Source: an uncultured Winogradskyella sp. (GTDB lineage: Bacteria > Bacteroidota > Bacteroidia > Flavobacteriales > Flavobacteriaceae). From it: a DNA stretch of 64,000 nucleotides. Numbering within the stretch: position 1 is the first letter of the stretch; each line of letters begins with the position of its first letter. A program made the position numbers and the translations under genes. A model generated the notes under the pieces. The model searched no databases, was not told the DNA's origin, and saw only the letters and a program-made list of their open reading frames with translations. The stretch lies in NCBI RefSeq assembly GCF_947496485.1, contig NZ_CANMCZ010000007.1:116796-180795 (forward strand), in the 5' to 3' direction. Below, piece by piece: positions 1-7,742 of this stretch.

Positions 1-74
1 GATTTAGATTTCTCTAAACCTTTATCTAGTGTCTCTTTCTTTTCGGAAGAGAATATTTTTTTAAAAAAACTCAT
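1..74 (-). CDS. ftsY: Signal recognition particle receptor FtsY, N-terminal fragment (partial)
   Basis: Only the first 24 codons lie inside the window, and the gene runs off its left edge. The visible peptide begins MSFFKKIFSSEKKETLDKG, which is the short basic, amphipathic start typical of flavobacterial FtsY. FtsY is the membrane-associated GTPase that receives SRP-ribosome complexes during co-translational insertion. The GTPase (NG) domain is not visible. The identification therefore rests on this start and on the conserved order rpmB-rpmG-DUF4295-ftsY. The terminator just upstream suggests ftsY is not simply co-transcribed with the ribosomal genes. Confidence 0.75.
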   Translation of the reverse strand, partial: MSFFKKIFSSEKKETLDKGLEKSK

Positions 75-157
75 TGTATTCTATTTGCTTTGCATATCGC
101 AACAACCTTGCCTATACTAGTTTACTGCTAAGTTGTCATACCAGCTCAAATATAGCC

Positions 158-189
158 ATAAAAAAACTGCTTTCAAACGAAAGCAGTTT
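158..189 (-). terminator. Rho-independent terminator after the rpmB-rpmG-DUF4295 unit
   Basis: A perfect 10-bp stem (AAACTGCTTT at 164-173, AAAGCAGTTT at 180-189) with a 6-nt loop is followed on the minus strand by a run of seven T. It lies between the DUF4295 stop and the ftsY start, so it should end or attenuate ribosomal-gene transcripts before ftsY. Confidence 0.75.
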
Positions 190-213
190 CATAAATCTAT
201 ATATAAATAGAAA

Positions 214-366
214 TTATTTTTTGTTTAAAAAGTCATTGACAAATTCTGGTGCCATCACTGATTCTACGAACATATAAGCTCCAGTTTTTGGTGATTTTAC
301 CATTTTTATCGCTTTTGTCAAACGTTTTGATCCTGTCTGTAAAGATGCTACTGATTTCTTTGCCAT
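214..366 (-). CDS. DUF4295 family small basic protein
   Basis: A 50-residue protein beginning MAKKSVASLQTGSKRLTKAI and ending with NDFLNKK. It matches the DUF4295 family, a short Lys-rich protein found almost only in Bacteroidota between rpmG and ftsY. The role is unknown; its invariant placement beside ribosomal protein genes suggests a ribosome-linked function (inference). It starts 6 bp after the rpmG stop, so it is very likely co-transcribed with rpmB and rpmG. It is too short to be reported by many gene callers, but sequence and context are both convincing. Confidence 0.9.
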   Translation of the reverse strand: MAKKSVASLQTGSKRLTKAIKMVKSPKTGAYMFVESVMAPEFVNDFLNKK

Positions 367-372
367 GATTTC

Positions 373-555
373 TTATTTTATCTCTTTATGAACTGTCATA
401 CGCTTAAGGATAGGATTAAATTTCTTAATCTCCATACGGTCTGGCGTATTCTTCTTGTTCTTTGTTGTAATATATCTCGATGTTCCTGGCTGACCAGAAG
501 CTTTGTGCTCTGTGCACTCTAAGATAACTTGTATTCTATTTCCTTTTTTTGCCAT
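373..555 (-). CDS. rpmG: 50S ribosomal protein L33
   Basis: A 60-residue basic protein with the L33 signature: VILECTEHK near residues 10-18, then [25 protein letters not shown]. It is a small component of the large ribosomal subunit near the E site. Only one cysteine is present, so this is the zinc-free (C-minus) form rather than the four-cysteine form. The gene lies 27 bp downstream of rpmB and 6 bp upstream of DUF4295, as expected for a single ribosomal operon. Confidence 0.97.
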   Translation of the reverse strand: MAKKGNRIQVILECTEHKASGQPGTSRYITTKNKKNTPDRMEIKKFNPILKRMTVHKEIK

Positions 556-582
556 TTTAAATTGACTTTAGCTTTTACGCTA

Positions 583-819
583 TTATTTGTAAAATCCTTT
601 TGCTCTAGCTTCTTTTAACATTGCACTGATACCAATTTTATTGATAGTCTTTAATGCTGATGTAGAAACTTTTAATGTTACCCACTTATCTTCTTCAGGA
701 ATAAAGAAACGCTTCTTAACTAAGTTTGCATTAAACTTGCGTTTTGTTTTATTCATCGCGTGAGAAACATTGTTTCCAACCATCGCTTTTTTCCCTGTAA
801 GTTCACAAACTCTTGACAT
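583..819 (-). CDS. rpmB: 50S ribosomal protein L28
   Basis: A 78-residue protein with the classic L28 start MSRVCELTGKKAMVGNNVSH, followed by KTKRKFNANLVKKRFF and the conserved ALKTINKIG segment. L28 is a structural protein of the large subunit. Only one Cys (residue 5) is present, so it is the zinc-free variant, matching the C-minus L33 next door. It is the first gene of the rpmB-rpmG-DUF4295 unit, and a well-formed Bacteroidota promoter lies about 75 bp upstream. Confidence 0.97.
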   Translation of the reverse strand: MSRVCELTGKKAMVGNNVSHAMNKTKRKFNANLVKKRFFIPEEDKWVTLKVSTSALKTINKIGISAMLKEARAKGFYK

Positions 820-894
820 TGTATTCTTTCTTTAGGTCTATTATTTTTTTCTGTTTATAATAAATCCGAAAAATGTTTATTTTAAAACAGGGTG

Positions 895-925
895 CAAATT
901 TAATAAAACTTTGAGGTTTAGCAAA
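895..925 (-). promoter_or_regulatory. Bacteroidota-type promoter for rpmB-rpmG-DUF4295
   Basis: On the minus strand, TTTG (complement of 922-925) is followed after exactly 19 nt by TAAATTTG (complement of 895-902). This matches the established Bacteroidota primary sigma consensus of TTTG near -33 and TAnnTTTG near -7. The expected start point near 888 gives a leader of about 70 nt before rpmB. The site lies in the short gap between the cinA stop and the rpmB start. Confidence 0.65.
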
Positions 926-934
926 AATATATAT

Positions 935-2179
935 CTACTTTTTTTTAATTTCTTTTTGAAGCATTTCAAGGGCTTTATTTTTTGCCTTCACCGTTACTTT
1001 TTCTCTATGATTTCCAAAGTTAAAAACCTCAGAATACACCTTATCTTTTGTAGCTATTGCTATCCAAACTGTGCCTACTTCAGCATCTGAATCTCCTTTT
1101 GATGGTCCTGCATTACCTGTAGTACTAATAGCATAGTCACTATTAAATAAAGTAAGTACATTTTTCGCCATCGCTTCTGCTACTTCTTTACTTACTACTG
1201 AATTTGTAGCAATATCACTTTCGGGAACCTCTAAAATCTTTACTTTAGATTCTGTTGCATAACTCACAATACTCCCCTTAAAATATTTAGATGCACCTGG
1301 GTTAGCTGTAAATGCTTGTGCTATGTTTCCTCCTGTACAACTTTCAGCGATTGATAAAGTTTTACCCATTTCTGTTAATTGTACTCCGATTACTGCTTCT
1401 ATAGATTTGTCTTCTTCAAAACCAATAAAGACATCTTCTATTTGAGGTAGTAGCAAAGCAACTTGTTTTTCTATTTCAGCTTCAACTTTAGCTTTATCCA
1501 TAGCTTTTCCAGATAACCGCAACCTTACTCTTCCTAAACTTGGTAGGTAAGCCAACTTTATAAAACTTGGTAAATTATCTTCCCAAACTTCAATACGTTT
1601 TGCTAATGAGCTTTCACCTAAACCATAAGTTAATACAGTTTTGTGCATTATAAACGGAAACTTAAATTGTTCTCTAAGCTTAGGAATGACTAGGTCTAAA
1701 ATTAAAGCCTTCATCTCATAAGGCACACCTGGAAGCGATACAAACACCTTACCATTTTTTTCCATCCACATTCCTGGAGCTGTACCATATTTATTCGTTA
1801 ACACCTTTGCCTTAGATGGAACTAAAGCTTGGTGCTTATTCACCTCTAATAGAGGTATATTATATTTTGAGAATAGTTGTTCAACATTGGCCAGTACTTC
1901 TTCGTCTTCTACCAAAGTGTCATTAAAATATTGACATAAAGTGTGTTTGGTAATGTCATCTTTAGTAGGACCTAATCCACCGGTAATAATAATGATATCT
2001 GCATTTTCTTCAGCTTCCTGTAGTGATTTTAAGATATGTGCTTTATCATCTTGAACTGATGTAATCTGATATACGGAAATACCAATTTTATTGAATTCCT
2101 TACCAAGAAATGCCGAATTTGTATCTACAATCTGACCAATGAGAATCTCATCGCCAATAGTGATGATTTCTGCTTGCAT
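935..2179 (-). CDS. cinA: CinA family nicotinamide-nucleotide amidohydrolase
   Basis: A 414-residue, full-length two-domain CinA. The N-terminal molybdopterin-binding-like (MoaB/MogA fold) domain carries IITGGLGPTKDD at about residues 64-75. The C-terminal amidase domain carries SIAESCTGG and the later STTGNAGPSKGDSDAEVGTVW segment. CinA proteins deamidate nicotinamide mononucleotide in pyridine-nucleotide recycling and may act as ADP-ribose pyrophosphatases; the name comes from competence-induced loci. The start codon directly abuts the stop of the upstream Hpt gene, so the two are translationally coupled in a unit with the FAH hydrolase. Confidence 0.95.
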   Translation of the reverse strand: MQAEIITIGDEILIGQIVDTNSAFLGKEFNKIGISVYQITSVQDDKAHILKSLQEAEENADIIIITGGLGPTKDDITKHTLCQYFNDTLVEDEEVLANVEQLFSKYNIPLLEVNKHQALVPSKAKVLTNKYGTAPGMWMEKNGKVFVSLPGVPYEMKALILDLVIPKLREQFKFPFIMHKTVLTYGLGESSLAKRIEVWEDNLPSFIKLAYLPSLGRVRLRLSGKAMDKAKVEAEIEKQVALLLPQIEDVFIGFEEDKSIEAVIGVQLTEMGKTLSIAESCTGGNIAQAFTANPGASKYFKGSIVSYATESKVKILEVPESDIATNSVVSKEVAEAMAKNVLTLFNSDYAISTTGNAGPSKGDSDAEVGTVWIAIATKDKVYSEVFNFGNHREKVTVKAKNKALEMLQKEIKKK

Positions 2180-2521
2180 TTACAGTCCGAAATCGGCTTT
2201 TATTTCGTTGGTAGCATTTTCTACTGCTGTTAGAACGGATTGAAGTTGTCCATCGACACTTTTATCAGACTGCTCAAATTTTCCCCAATCTTGTACTTCG
2301 ATGAGTTCATCTAAAACTCCAAGCTCAAATAAATCTATTGTAGGCTTCATTTTATGAGCTGCTTGGTAAACTTCTTTATAGTCTTTTGCTGGCACAGCTG
2401 TTCTTAAGCGTTCTGCATCTTCTGGCACTTCCTCTATAAAAGCTGCTGCTAGTGCTGCAACGAAATCTTCGTCGTTATCAGCCATTTCGCGTACACGGTG
2501 TAATTTATAATGTTCTGGCAT
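2180..2521 (-). CDS. Hpt (histidine phosphotransfer) domain protein
   Basis: A 113-residue all-helical, acidic protein. The segment YQAAHKMKPTIDLFELGVLD places a candidate phospho-accepting histidine at residue 56, in the position and spacing of the HxLK motif of Hpt domains. Hpt proteins relay phosphoryl groups between response-regulator receivers and hybrid kinases. No kinase or receiver is adjacent, so its partners are encoded elsewhere. It sits between FAH and cinA with no intergenic base on either side, a packing common in Flavobacteriaceae; why a phosphorelay protein is coupled to these enzymes is not evident from the sequence. Confidence 0.85.
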   Translation of the reverse strand: MPEHYKLHRVREMADNDEDFVAALAAAFIEEVPEDAERLRTAVPAKDYKEVYQAAHKMKPTIDLFELGVLDELIEVQDWGKFEQSDKSVDGQLQSVLTAVENATNEIKADFGL

Positions 2522-3133
2522 TTATTTTATTTTTATAGAAAACAATTCTTCGTTTTCAATATATCCTTTTAATGTATCATTAGCAAATACCTTACCAACT
2601 CCTGCTGGCGTTCCTGTAAAGATAATATCTCCTATTTTTAAAGTAAAATATTTTGACACATATTCTATAAGTTCATCAATTTTCCACAGCATTAATTCTG
2701 TACTTCCTTGTTGAACGACGTCATCGTTTTTCTTTAAACTAAAGTTGATATTATTGACATCATCAAATTGAGTTTTTGGTAACCACTTCCCTATTACAGC
2801 AGCACCATCAAAGGCTTTAGCTTTTTCCCATGGTAAGCCTTTTGCTTTTAATTGTGCTTGCAAATCGCGTGCTGTGAAATCAATTCCTAGTCCAATTTCA
2901 TCGTAATATTTATGGGCAAATTTTTTATCGATGTGCTTTCCTACTTTTTTGATTTTCACCAAAACTTCGACTTCGTGATGCACATCATCAGAAAAATCTG
3001 GAATAAAAAATGGTTGTTTCTTCAATAAAATCGCTGTATCGGGTTTTAAAAACACCACAGGATCTGTTGGCTTTTCGTTTTCTAATTCTTTAATGTGGTC
3101 GGTATAGTTTCTACCTATGCAGATTAGTTTCAT
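2522..3133 (-). CDS. Fumarylacetoacetate hydrolase (FAH) family protein
   Basis: A 203-residue single FAH domain similar to the small FAHD1-like enzymes. Visible signatures are ICIGRNYTDHIKEL at the start, the metal-binding region VHHEVEVLVKI, GLGIDFTARDLQAQLK, and the terminal GDIIFTGTPAGVGKV. Family members are divalent-metal-dependent hydrolases or decarboxylases of beta-diketo acids such as acylpyruvates or oxaloacetate; the substrate cannot be assigned here. The stop codon touches the start of the Hpt gene, and the exonuclease gene lies 16 bp upstream. Confidence 0.9.
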   Translation of the reverse strand: MKLICIGRNYTDHIKELENEKPTDPVVFLKPDTAILLKKQPFFIPDFSDDVHHEVEVLVKIKKVGKHIDKKFAHKYYDEIGLGIDFTARDLQAQLKAKGLPWEKAKAFDGAAVIGKWLPKTQFDDVNNINFSLKKNDDVVQQGSTELMLWKIDELIEYVSKYFTLKIGDIIFTGTPAGVGKVFANDTLKGYIENEELFSIKIK

Positions 3134-3149
3134 TCTAGATGATTAGCTT

Positions 3150-3926
3150 CTAACTCAATTTATTATTAAACTGACGCAATTTAATAGCAGTTAACACTTT
3201 TTTAGTATATAAAGGGAAATCCGCATTGAGCAACCAGCCAAAATAACCTGGTTCTTTTTCCATAACCTCTACTACTTTTTTGCCTTTGTGCTTTCCAAAC
3301 GAAAAACACTCTTCTCCTTCTTTATTAAAAATTAAAAAACCTGCAAAGTCAGCAAACTTTTTACGTGAGCTGAATTCCGCTAAGAATTTGGTGTCGTTTT
3401 CTAATTCTTCGTATTTAGAGATTTGAGCTTTTAGGACTTCGTATGTAGCTTTAGTATCAGCTTCCGCACTATGAGCATCGCTTAAGTCTTTATCACAGTA
3501 AAACTTGTAAGCAGCAACTAAGGTTCGTTGTTCCATTTTATGAAAAATAGTCTGTACGTCTACAGATTGTCTGCCTTTCATATCAAAATCTATTTCTGCT
3601 CTAAGCATTTCTTCTGCCAATAAAGGAATATCGAAACGGTTAGAGTTAAAACCTCCTAAATCAGAATCTTTAATCATATTATAGATCTCTTTCGATAAGT
3701 CTTTAAAGGTAGGTTTGTCAGCCACATCAGCATCTGAGATACCATGAATAGCAGTTACCTCAGCAGGAATTGGCATCTCAGGATTGACTAACCAAGTTTT
3801 AGTATCTTCTTTACCATTTGGATAAACTTTAAGGATAGATATTTCTACAATTCTGTCTTTTGAAATGTTGATTCCTGTAGTTTCTAAATCGAAAAAACAG
3901 ATAGGCTTTGTTAGGTTGAGTTGCAT
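3150..3926 (-). CDS. DnaQ-like 3'-5' exonuclease (DEDDh) with a DUF3820-like tail
   Basis: A DEDDh exonuclease of 258 residues from the preferred start. FFDLETTG supplies the first D and E, FNSNRFDIPLLAEEM the second D, and DAHSAEADTKAT the terminal H and D. The C-terminal 50 residues (FSFGKHKGKKVVEVM to YFGWLL) resemble DUF3820, found after exonuclease domains in Bacteroidota. Such proteins act in DNA repair or degradation rather than as the replicative proofreading subunit. An in-frame ATG 21 bp further upstream (3947) exists, but the start at 3926 (MQLNLTKPICFFDLETTG) fits relatives best. It is the first gene of the exonuclease-FAH-Hpt-cinA unit. Confidence 0.9.
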   Translation of the reverse strand: MQLNLTKPICFFDLETTGINISKDRIVEISILKVYPNGKEDTKTWLVNPEMPIPAEVTAIHGISDADVADKPTFKDLSKEIYNMIKDSDLGGFNSNRFDIPLLAEEMLRAEIDFDMKGRQSVDVQTIFHKMEQRTLVAAYKFYCDKDLSDAHSAEADTKATYEVLKAQISKYEELENDTKFLAEFSSRKKFADFAGFLIFNKEGEECFSFGKHKGKKVVEVMEKEPGYFGWLLNADFPLYTKKVLTAIKLRQFNNKLS

Positions 3927-4096
3927 TGCTTTTATTTTGAAACTCAAAGATAAATAGAATATACAGAATAGCCTTGATTGGAATGAAAAAGCTGGCTTGA
4001 CTTTGTAAAATTAAAAAGCTACCTTCGTTTAATGTCTGATATAAGTCATTAAAACGGACTCATATCACTAAAGTTGTAAAACATTTAAAACGAACA

Positions 4097-4942
4097 TTGA
4101 GAATTCAAATTATCATATTGATTTTAATCGCAAATTGTGCTTTCGGACAAAAAAAAGTTACGATTGACCAAAATATTGTGAAATATGAAATTAAAGATGA
4201 ATTTAACCGATTTGACAATATTGCAAACGAACTTAAGAAATACAAAAGTTTTGATATAGAAATCAGCGAGAATTCAAATATTAAAATTTTAAACCAATAC
4301 AGCACAGGATTTACTGGACATACTATATGTTTTGAAATTGACAATAACCTAAACATCATAAATTCAGACTACGAATATTGGACTGATGTTGCTGAAATTG
4401 GAACAAAATATAAAATACTTGATATTGACTTTAAATTAAATCAAAATCCTTTTCAGGGAACAAACGGATTGCGAGGACAATATGAAATGAAAATAAAAAA
4501 GGTTAATGAAAACGGAGAAATATTAAAGCAAATAACGTTTAAAGGCAAATTCAAATCTTTCAAAGGAATTGATAAGTCATCATCTGATTATTTATGGGCT
4601 TTGGAACAAAACAAAGTATTTTACGGAATAACAAATGAAAACGGAGTTTATTTGCGTCCCGACAAGATGCCTTCCTTGAAATCTGACCATAAAGTTCTGA
4701 CTGAAAAAATAAAAAAAATTAAAGGTTACAAGCCTAATAAAATAAGAGCTTTCGTAATCATAAATGAAAATGGGAAAATCGAAAAAGAACCGTTCAGATT
4801 TTTTGGAGATTTTAGAAAGTTAAATAAAGAAACACAAATTCAGGTTAAGGAATTGCTAATTGAATTTACTGATTGGTATCCAGCTTGTGTAAATGAAAAA
4901 GAAGTTAAATCACAAATTCCGATAGTAATTGGAATTGAATAA
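4097..4942 (+). CDS. Secreted protein with a TonB-C-like C-terminus, function unknown
   Basis: A 281-residue protein with a signal peptide (MRIQIIILILIANCAFGQ) and no other membrane segment. The last 70 residues (RAFVIINENGKIEKEP to DWYPACVNEKEVKSQIPIVI) resemble the C-terminal TonB-like fold, including the W-P-A...NGKPV-like region, but there is no N-terminal anchor or Pro-rich spacer. A role as a true energy transducer is therefore unlikely. It is the only plus-strand gene in an otherwise minus-strand core block, is very AT-rich, and is followed at once by a multi-hairpin intergenic element. Together these suggest a recently acquired accessory gene (inference). Confidence 0.7.
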   Translation: MRIQIIILILIANCAFGQKKVTIDQNIVKYEIKDEFNRFDNIANELKKYKSFDIEISENSNIKILNQYSTGFTGHTICFEIDNNLNIINSDYEYWTDVAEIGTKYKILDIDFKLNQNPFQGTNGLRGQYEMKIKKVNENGEILKQITFKGKFKSFKGIDKSSSDYLWALEQNKVFYGITNENGVYLRPDKMPSLKSDHKVLTEKIKKIKGYKPNKIRAFVIINENGKIEKEPFRFFGDFRKLNKETQIQVKELLIEFTDWYPACVNEKEVKSQIPIVIGIE

Positions 4943-4945
4943 AAA

Positions 4946-5079
4946 ACGTGTTACAACACCGTGTATAATTAATTGCTTGGTCACTGCCGACTTACGAAAA
5001 TTCCGCTGGAATTTTCTATCTGTGATTTGTTTGCTAACTTAGTTGCTTAACCACGCAACTAACCATACACAACAACGTT
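4946..5079. repeat. Multi-hairpin intergenic element
   Basis: A structured stretch of about 130 bp. GTGTAT (4961-4966) pairs with ATACAC (5065-5070). Inside lie a perfect 9-bp hairpin (GAAAATTCC 4996-5004, GGAATTTTC 5008-5016, loop GCT) and a 6-bp hairpin (AGTTGC 5041-5046, GCAACT 5055-5060). The whole therefore folds as a branched cloverleaf-like structure. It resembles REP-type or miniature repeat elements of Bacteroidota genomes. Only one copy is present in this window, so repetitiveness is inferred. Confidence 0.45.
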
Positions 5080-5105
5080 AAACGAAACTAATCAAAACCT
5101 ATAAA

Positions 5106-5131
5106 AAAAGCACAGTTAAAACTGTGCTTTT
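5106..5131 (-). terminator. Terminator of the E2 acyltransferase gene
   Basis: A perfect 12-bp stem (AAAAGCACAGTT / AACTGTGCTTTT) with a 2-nt loop is followed by a T-rich run on the minus strand. It lies 30 bp past the E2 stop codon. Confidence 0.8.
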
Positions 5132-5160
5132 CGCTTTAATAATTTTTTCAAAAGAACAAA

Positions 5161-6546
5161 TTAGATTTCGCGAGAAGAATCCCAAGCCTCTAAATAATCT
5201 TTTACATATTTTACAAATTGGCCTCCTAGTGCGCCATTAACTACTCTGTGGTCGTAAGAATGTGATAAGAACATTCTGTAACGAATACCTATATAATCTC
5301 CTTCTGGTCCTTCGATAACAGCAGGTACTTTTCTAATAGCACCCAATGCTAAAATACCAACTTGAGGTTGGTTAATAATAGGTGTTCCCATAATACTTCC
5401 AAACGTACCAACATTAGTTACAGTATATGTGCCGCCTTGTATATCATCTGGATCTAATTTATTTTCTCTGGCACGTGTTGCTAAATCATTAACACGTTTT
5501 GCCATTCCAAATAAATTAAGCTGATCTGCATTTTTAATTACAGGTACAATTAAATTGCCATCTGGTAACGCTGCTGCCATACCAACATTAATAGCTTTCT
5601 TTTTAATGATTGAATCCCCTTGTACAGAAATATTCATCATAGGGAATTCTTTTAATGCTTTTGTAACCGCCTCCATAAAAATTGGAGTGAAGGTTAAATT
5701 CTCACCTTCGCGTTTTAAGAACTCATCCTTAACTTTCTTTCTCCAGTTCCAAATGGTTGTGACATCTGCTTCTATAAACGACTGCACATGGGCAGATGTT
5801 TGTATAGAATCTACCATGTACTTTGAAATGAGTTTACCCATTCGGCTCATTTCTATAATTTCATCGTCTCCAGAAGCTGTTATTGGTTTCGCAATAGCTT
5901 TTTCTTCAGTTTGCTTAACGGGAGCTTTAGCAGCTGTTTCAGTAACATTTACTTTTTGCTCAACAACAGGTTCATTTTTAGGAGCTTCAGCCTTAGCTAC
6001 CACTGGTTGTGTTGTCTGAACTGGTGCAGAACCACGAGATGCAATATAGGCTTTGATATCATTTTTTGTAACACGATTATCTTTTCCTGTTCCAGGAATG
6101 GCATCTAGTTCACTTTGAGAAATACCTTCTTGCTTTGCTATATTTTTAACTAATGGTGAATAAAAACGGTCTTCTGAAGATATCACAGGTTCTACTAAAG
6201 TTTTTGCCGCTACAACAGTCTGCGCAACTTCAGCGACTACTTTAGGAGCTTCAGGTTCAACAGCTGGTTCGGGCTCAGTTGCTTTAACCTCAACAGTATC
6301 TCCTCCTTCTGTTTCTATTACTGCTAGGGTTTGTCCGACTTGTACAACATCGTCTACATTGAATAGCTTTTCAACCAAAACACCATCAACTTCACTTGGT
6401 ACTTCACTATCTACTTTGTCTGTTGCTATTTCTAAAACGGCTTCATCAGCTTCAATAGTATCTCCTACATCTTTAAGCCATGAGGTTATAGTTGCTTCCG
6501 CAACACTCTCTCCCATTTTAGGTAACTTAAGTTCAAACTTTGCCAT
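5161..6546 (-). CDS. 2-oxo acid dehydrogenase E2 (dihydrolipoyllysine acyltransferase)
   Basis: A 461-residue three-domain E2. The lipoyl domain (about 1-80) has the lipoylated lysine in EIATDKVDSEV (K44). An acidic Ala/Pro/Glu linker follows. The peripheral subunit-binding domain spans about 130-168 (YSPLVKNIAKQEGI to NDIKAYI). The catalytic acyltransferase domain spans about 230-461. It transfers acyl groups from lipoyl-lysine to CoA in a pyruvate, 2-oxoglutarate or branched-chain complex; with no E1 or E3 gene nearby the substrate is open, and the branched-chain type is plausible. The C-terminal motif reads DHRVVNG, with Asn where HxxxDG is usual. A strong terminator follows. Confidence 0.93.
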   Translation of the reverse strand: MAKFELKLPKMGESVAEATITSWLKDVGDTIEADEAVLEIATDKVDSEVPSEVDGVLVEKLFNVDDVVQVGQTLAVIETEGGDTVEVKATEPEPAVEPEAPKVVAEVAQTVVAAKTLVEPVISSEDRFYSPLVKNIAKQEGISQSELDAIPGTGKDNRVTKNDIKAYIASRGSAPVQTTQPVVAKAEAPKNEPVVEQKVNVTETAAKAPVKQTEEKAIAKPITASGDDEIIEMSRMGKLISKYMVDSIQTSAHVQSFIEADVTTIWNWRKKVKDEFLKREGENLTFTPIFMEAVTKALKEFPMMNISVQGDSIIKKKAINVGMAAALPDGNLIVPVIKNADQLNLFGMAKRVNDLATRARENKLDPDDIQGGTYTVTNVGTFGSIMGTPIINQPQVGILALGAIRKVPAVIEGPEGDYIGIRYRMFLSHSYDHRVVNGALGGQFVKYVKDYLEAWDSSREI

Positions 6547-6637
6547 ATTTATAATTTGAAGGTCTTTATTCTATAATCGATTGCAAAATTAATAAAAAAA
6601 GCGATATTTTATTGATTTTAATTCAATTATAACGATT

Positions 6638-7738
6638 TTAAAAGCGTATTATTTCGCCTCTTGTTATAGCACTATCACTTCCGAGGATAAATTTACTGTT
6701 TTTCGGCAATAATCTAAAGACTATATTTTCTTGTTTAGATTTTTTCTTCATATCATCAATAACAGCTTGTGTTTCCATTATGCCTAAATCGTAGATAACC
6801 AAAGTGTTATTTGGTATACTGTCTTTGATTTCAGTTCTAATAGCTATAGGTTGTTGCAGTTGTTGTTTTAAGGATTCCGGCAAGTCATTGGTGTAAATCA
6901 CTATATTTTGCGATGTTGCTTTTTTTGAATTTGGACTCTTTCTAATACTATATGCAACCTTAATAGCTAACCAAACCAGTGCATTGAATAAAATATTTCG
7001 CTTAAAATGTTTTTTATAAAATATCTGCATTGCTCCATAGAAACGTTTGGCATATTTAGAGTCTTTTAAAGTGCTTTCCCCTTTATAATGAATAACTGTA
7101 GTTTCTCCAAAATAATAGTTATCGTAGCCAGCTTTTAAAACTTTATAGGACAGATCGATATCTTCACCATACATAAAATAATCCTCGTCAAAGCCACCAA
7201 CAGTATTGTAAACCTCTTTTTTTACAAACATAAAAGCACCAACCAATACTTCGACCTCACCAACGGCATCAACTGCTAATTGATTAGCATAATAAGCCTT
7301 ATCGCTACCCAATAGTTTCTTTAATGCTACTTTTGGCTTTGGAATATTACGCTTACTCTCTGGAAGAAATTTACCCTTTCCATCAATGAGCTGACAACCA
7401 ACAATTCCGAGGTTATTTTTAGTATCCACAAAACTGATTAGTTTAGTAAACGTGTCTTCTGCAACAACCGTATCTGGATTAAGAATACACAAATACTCAC
7501 CTTTTGCTTTTGAAACACCAATATTATTTCCTTTTGAAAATCCTGAATTTTCTTTGTTTTCTATCAAATTTACAGCTGGAAATAATTGCTTTATCATAGC
7601 GCAACTATCGTCCGGCGAATTGTTGTCTACAACTATAATTTCTGCATCAATATTTTGAATGGCAACCTCGACACTTTTTAGACATAATTCTAAAAAATAA
7701 CGAACATTATAGTTTAATATGATTACTGATAACTTCAG
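6638..7738 (-). CDS. Family 2 glycosyltransferase, probable CTG start
   Basis: A GT-A glycosyltransferase (366 residues from the inferred start) of the rhamnosyltransferase-like GT2 group. Conserved parts include VVDNNSPDD, NSGFSKGNNIG, ILNPDTVV, VGAFMFVKKEVY and GFDEDYFMYGEDIDLSYK. The first ATG is at 7597, but starting there would remove the first beta strand and the nucleotide-binding VVDNNS segment. The frame stays open and homologous upstream to the codons CTG AAG TTA TCA GTA (family start MKLSV), with a stop five codons earlier. CTG at 7736-7738 is therefore the likely start, 4 bp after the recR stop, which implies coupling to recR. It probably adds sugars to surface polysaccharide. Confidence 0.85.
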   Translation of the reverse strand: MKLSVIILNYNVRYFLELCLKSVEVAIQNIDAEIIVVDNNSPDDSCAMIKQLFPAVNLIENKENSGFSKGNNIGVSKAKGEYLCILNPDTVVAEDTFTKLISFVDTKNNLGIVGCQLIDGKGKFLPESKRNIPKPKVALKKLLGSDKAYYANQLAVDAVGEVEVLVGAFMFVKKEVYNTVGGFDEDYFMYGEDIDLSYKVLKAGYDNYYFGETTVIHYKGESTLKDSKYAKRFYGAMQIFYKKHFKRNILFNALVWLAIKVAYSIRKSPNSKKATSQNIVIYTNDLPESLKQQLQQPIAIRTEIKDSIPNNTLVIYDLGIMETQAVIDDMKKKSKQENIVFRLLPKNSKFILGSDSAITRGEIIRF

Positions 7739-7742
7739 ACTA

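Noticed and set aside
74..277. 67-residue open frame at the left end
   Set aside because: It covers the terminator and the end of DUF4295 in the wrong direction, and its peptide has no family features.
5555..6019. 154-residue open frame on the plus strand
   Set aside because: It lies wholly antisense to the E2 acyltransferase gene, has no recognisable domain and reflects the biased codon use of the Ala/Glu/Pro-rich linker.
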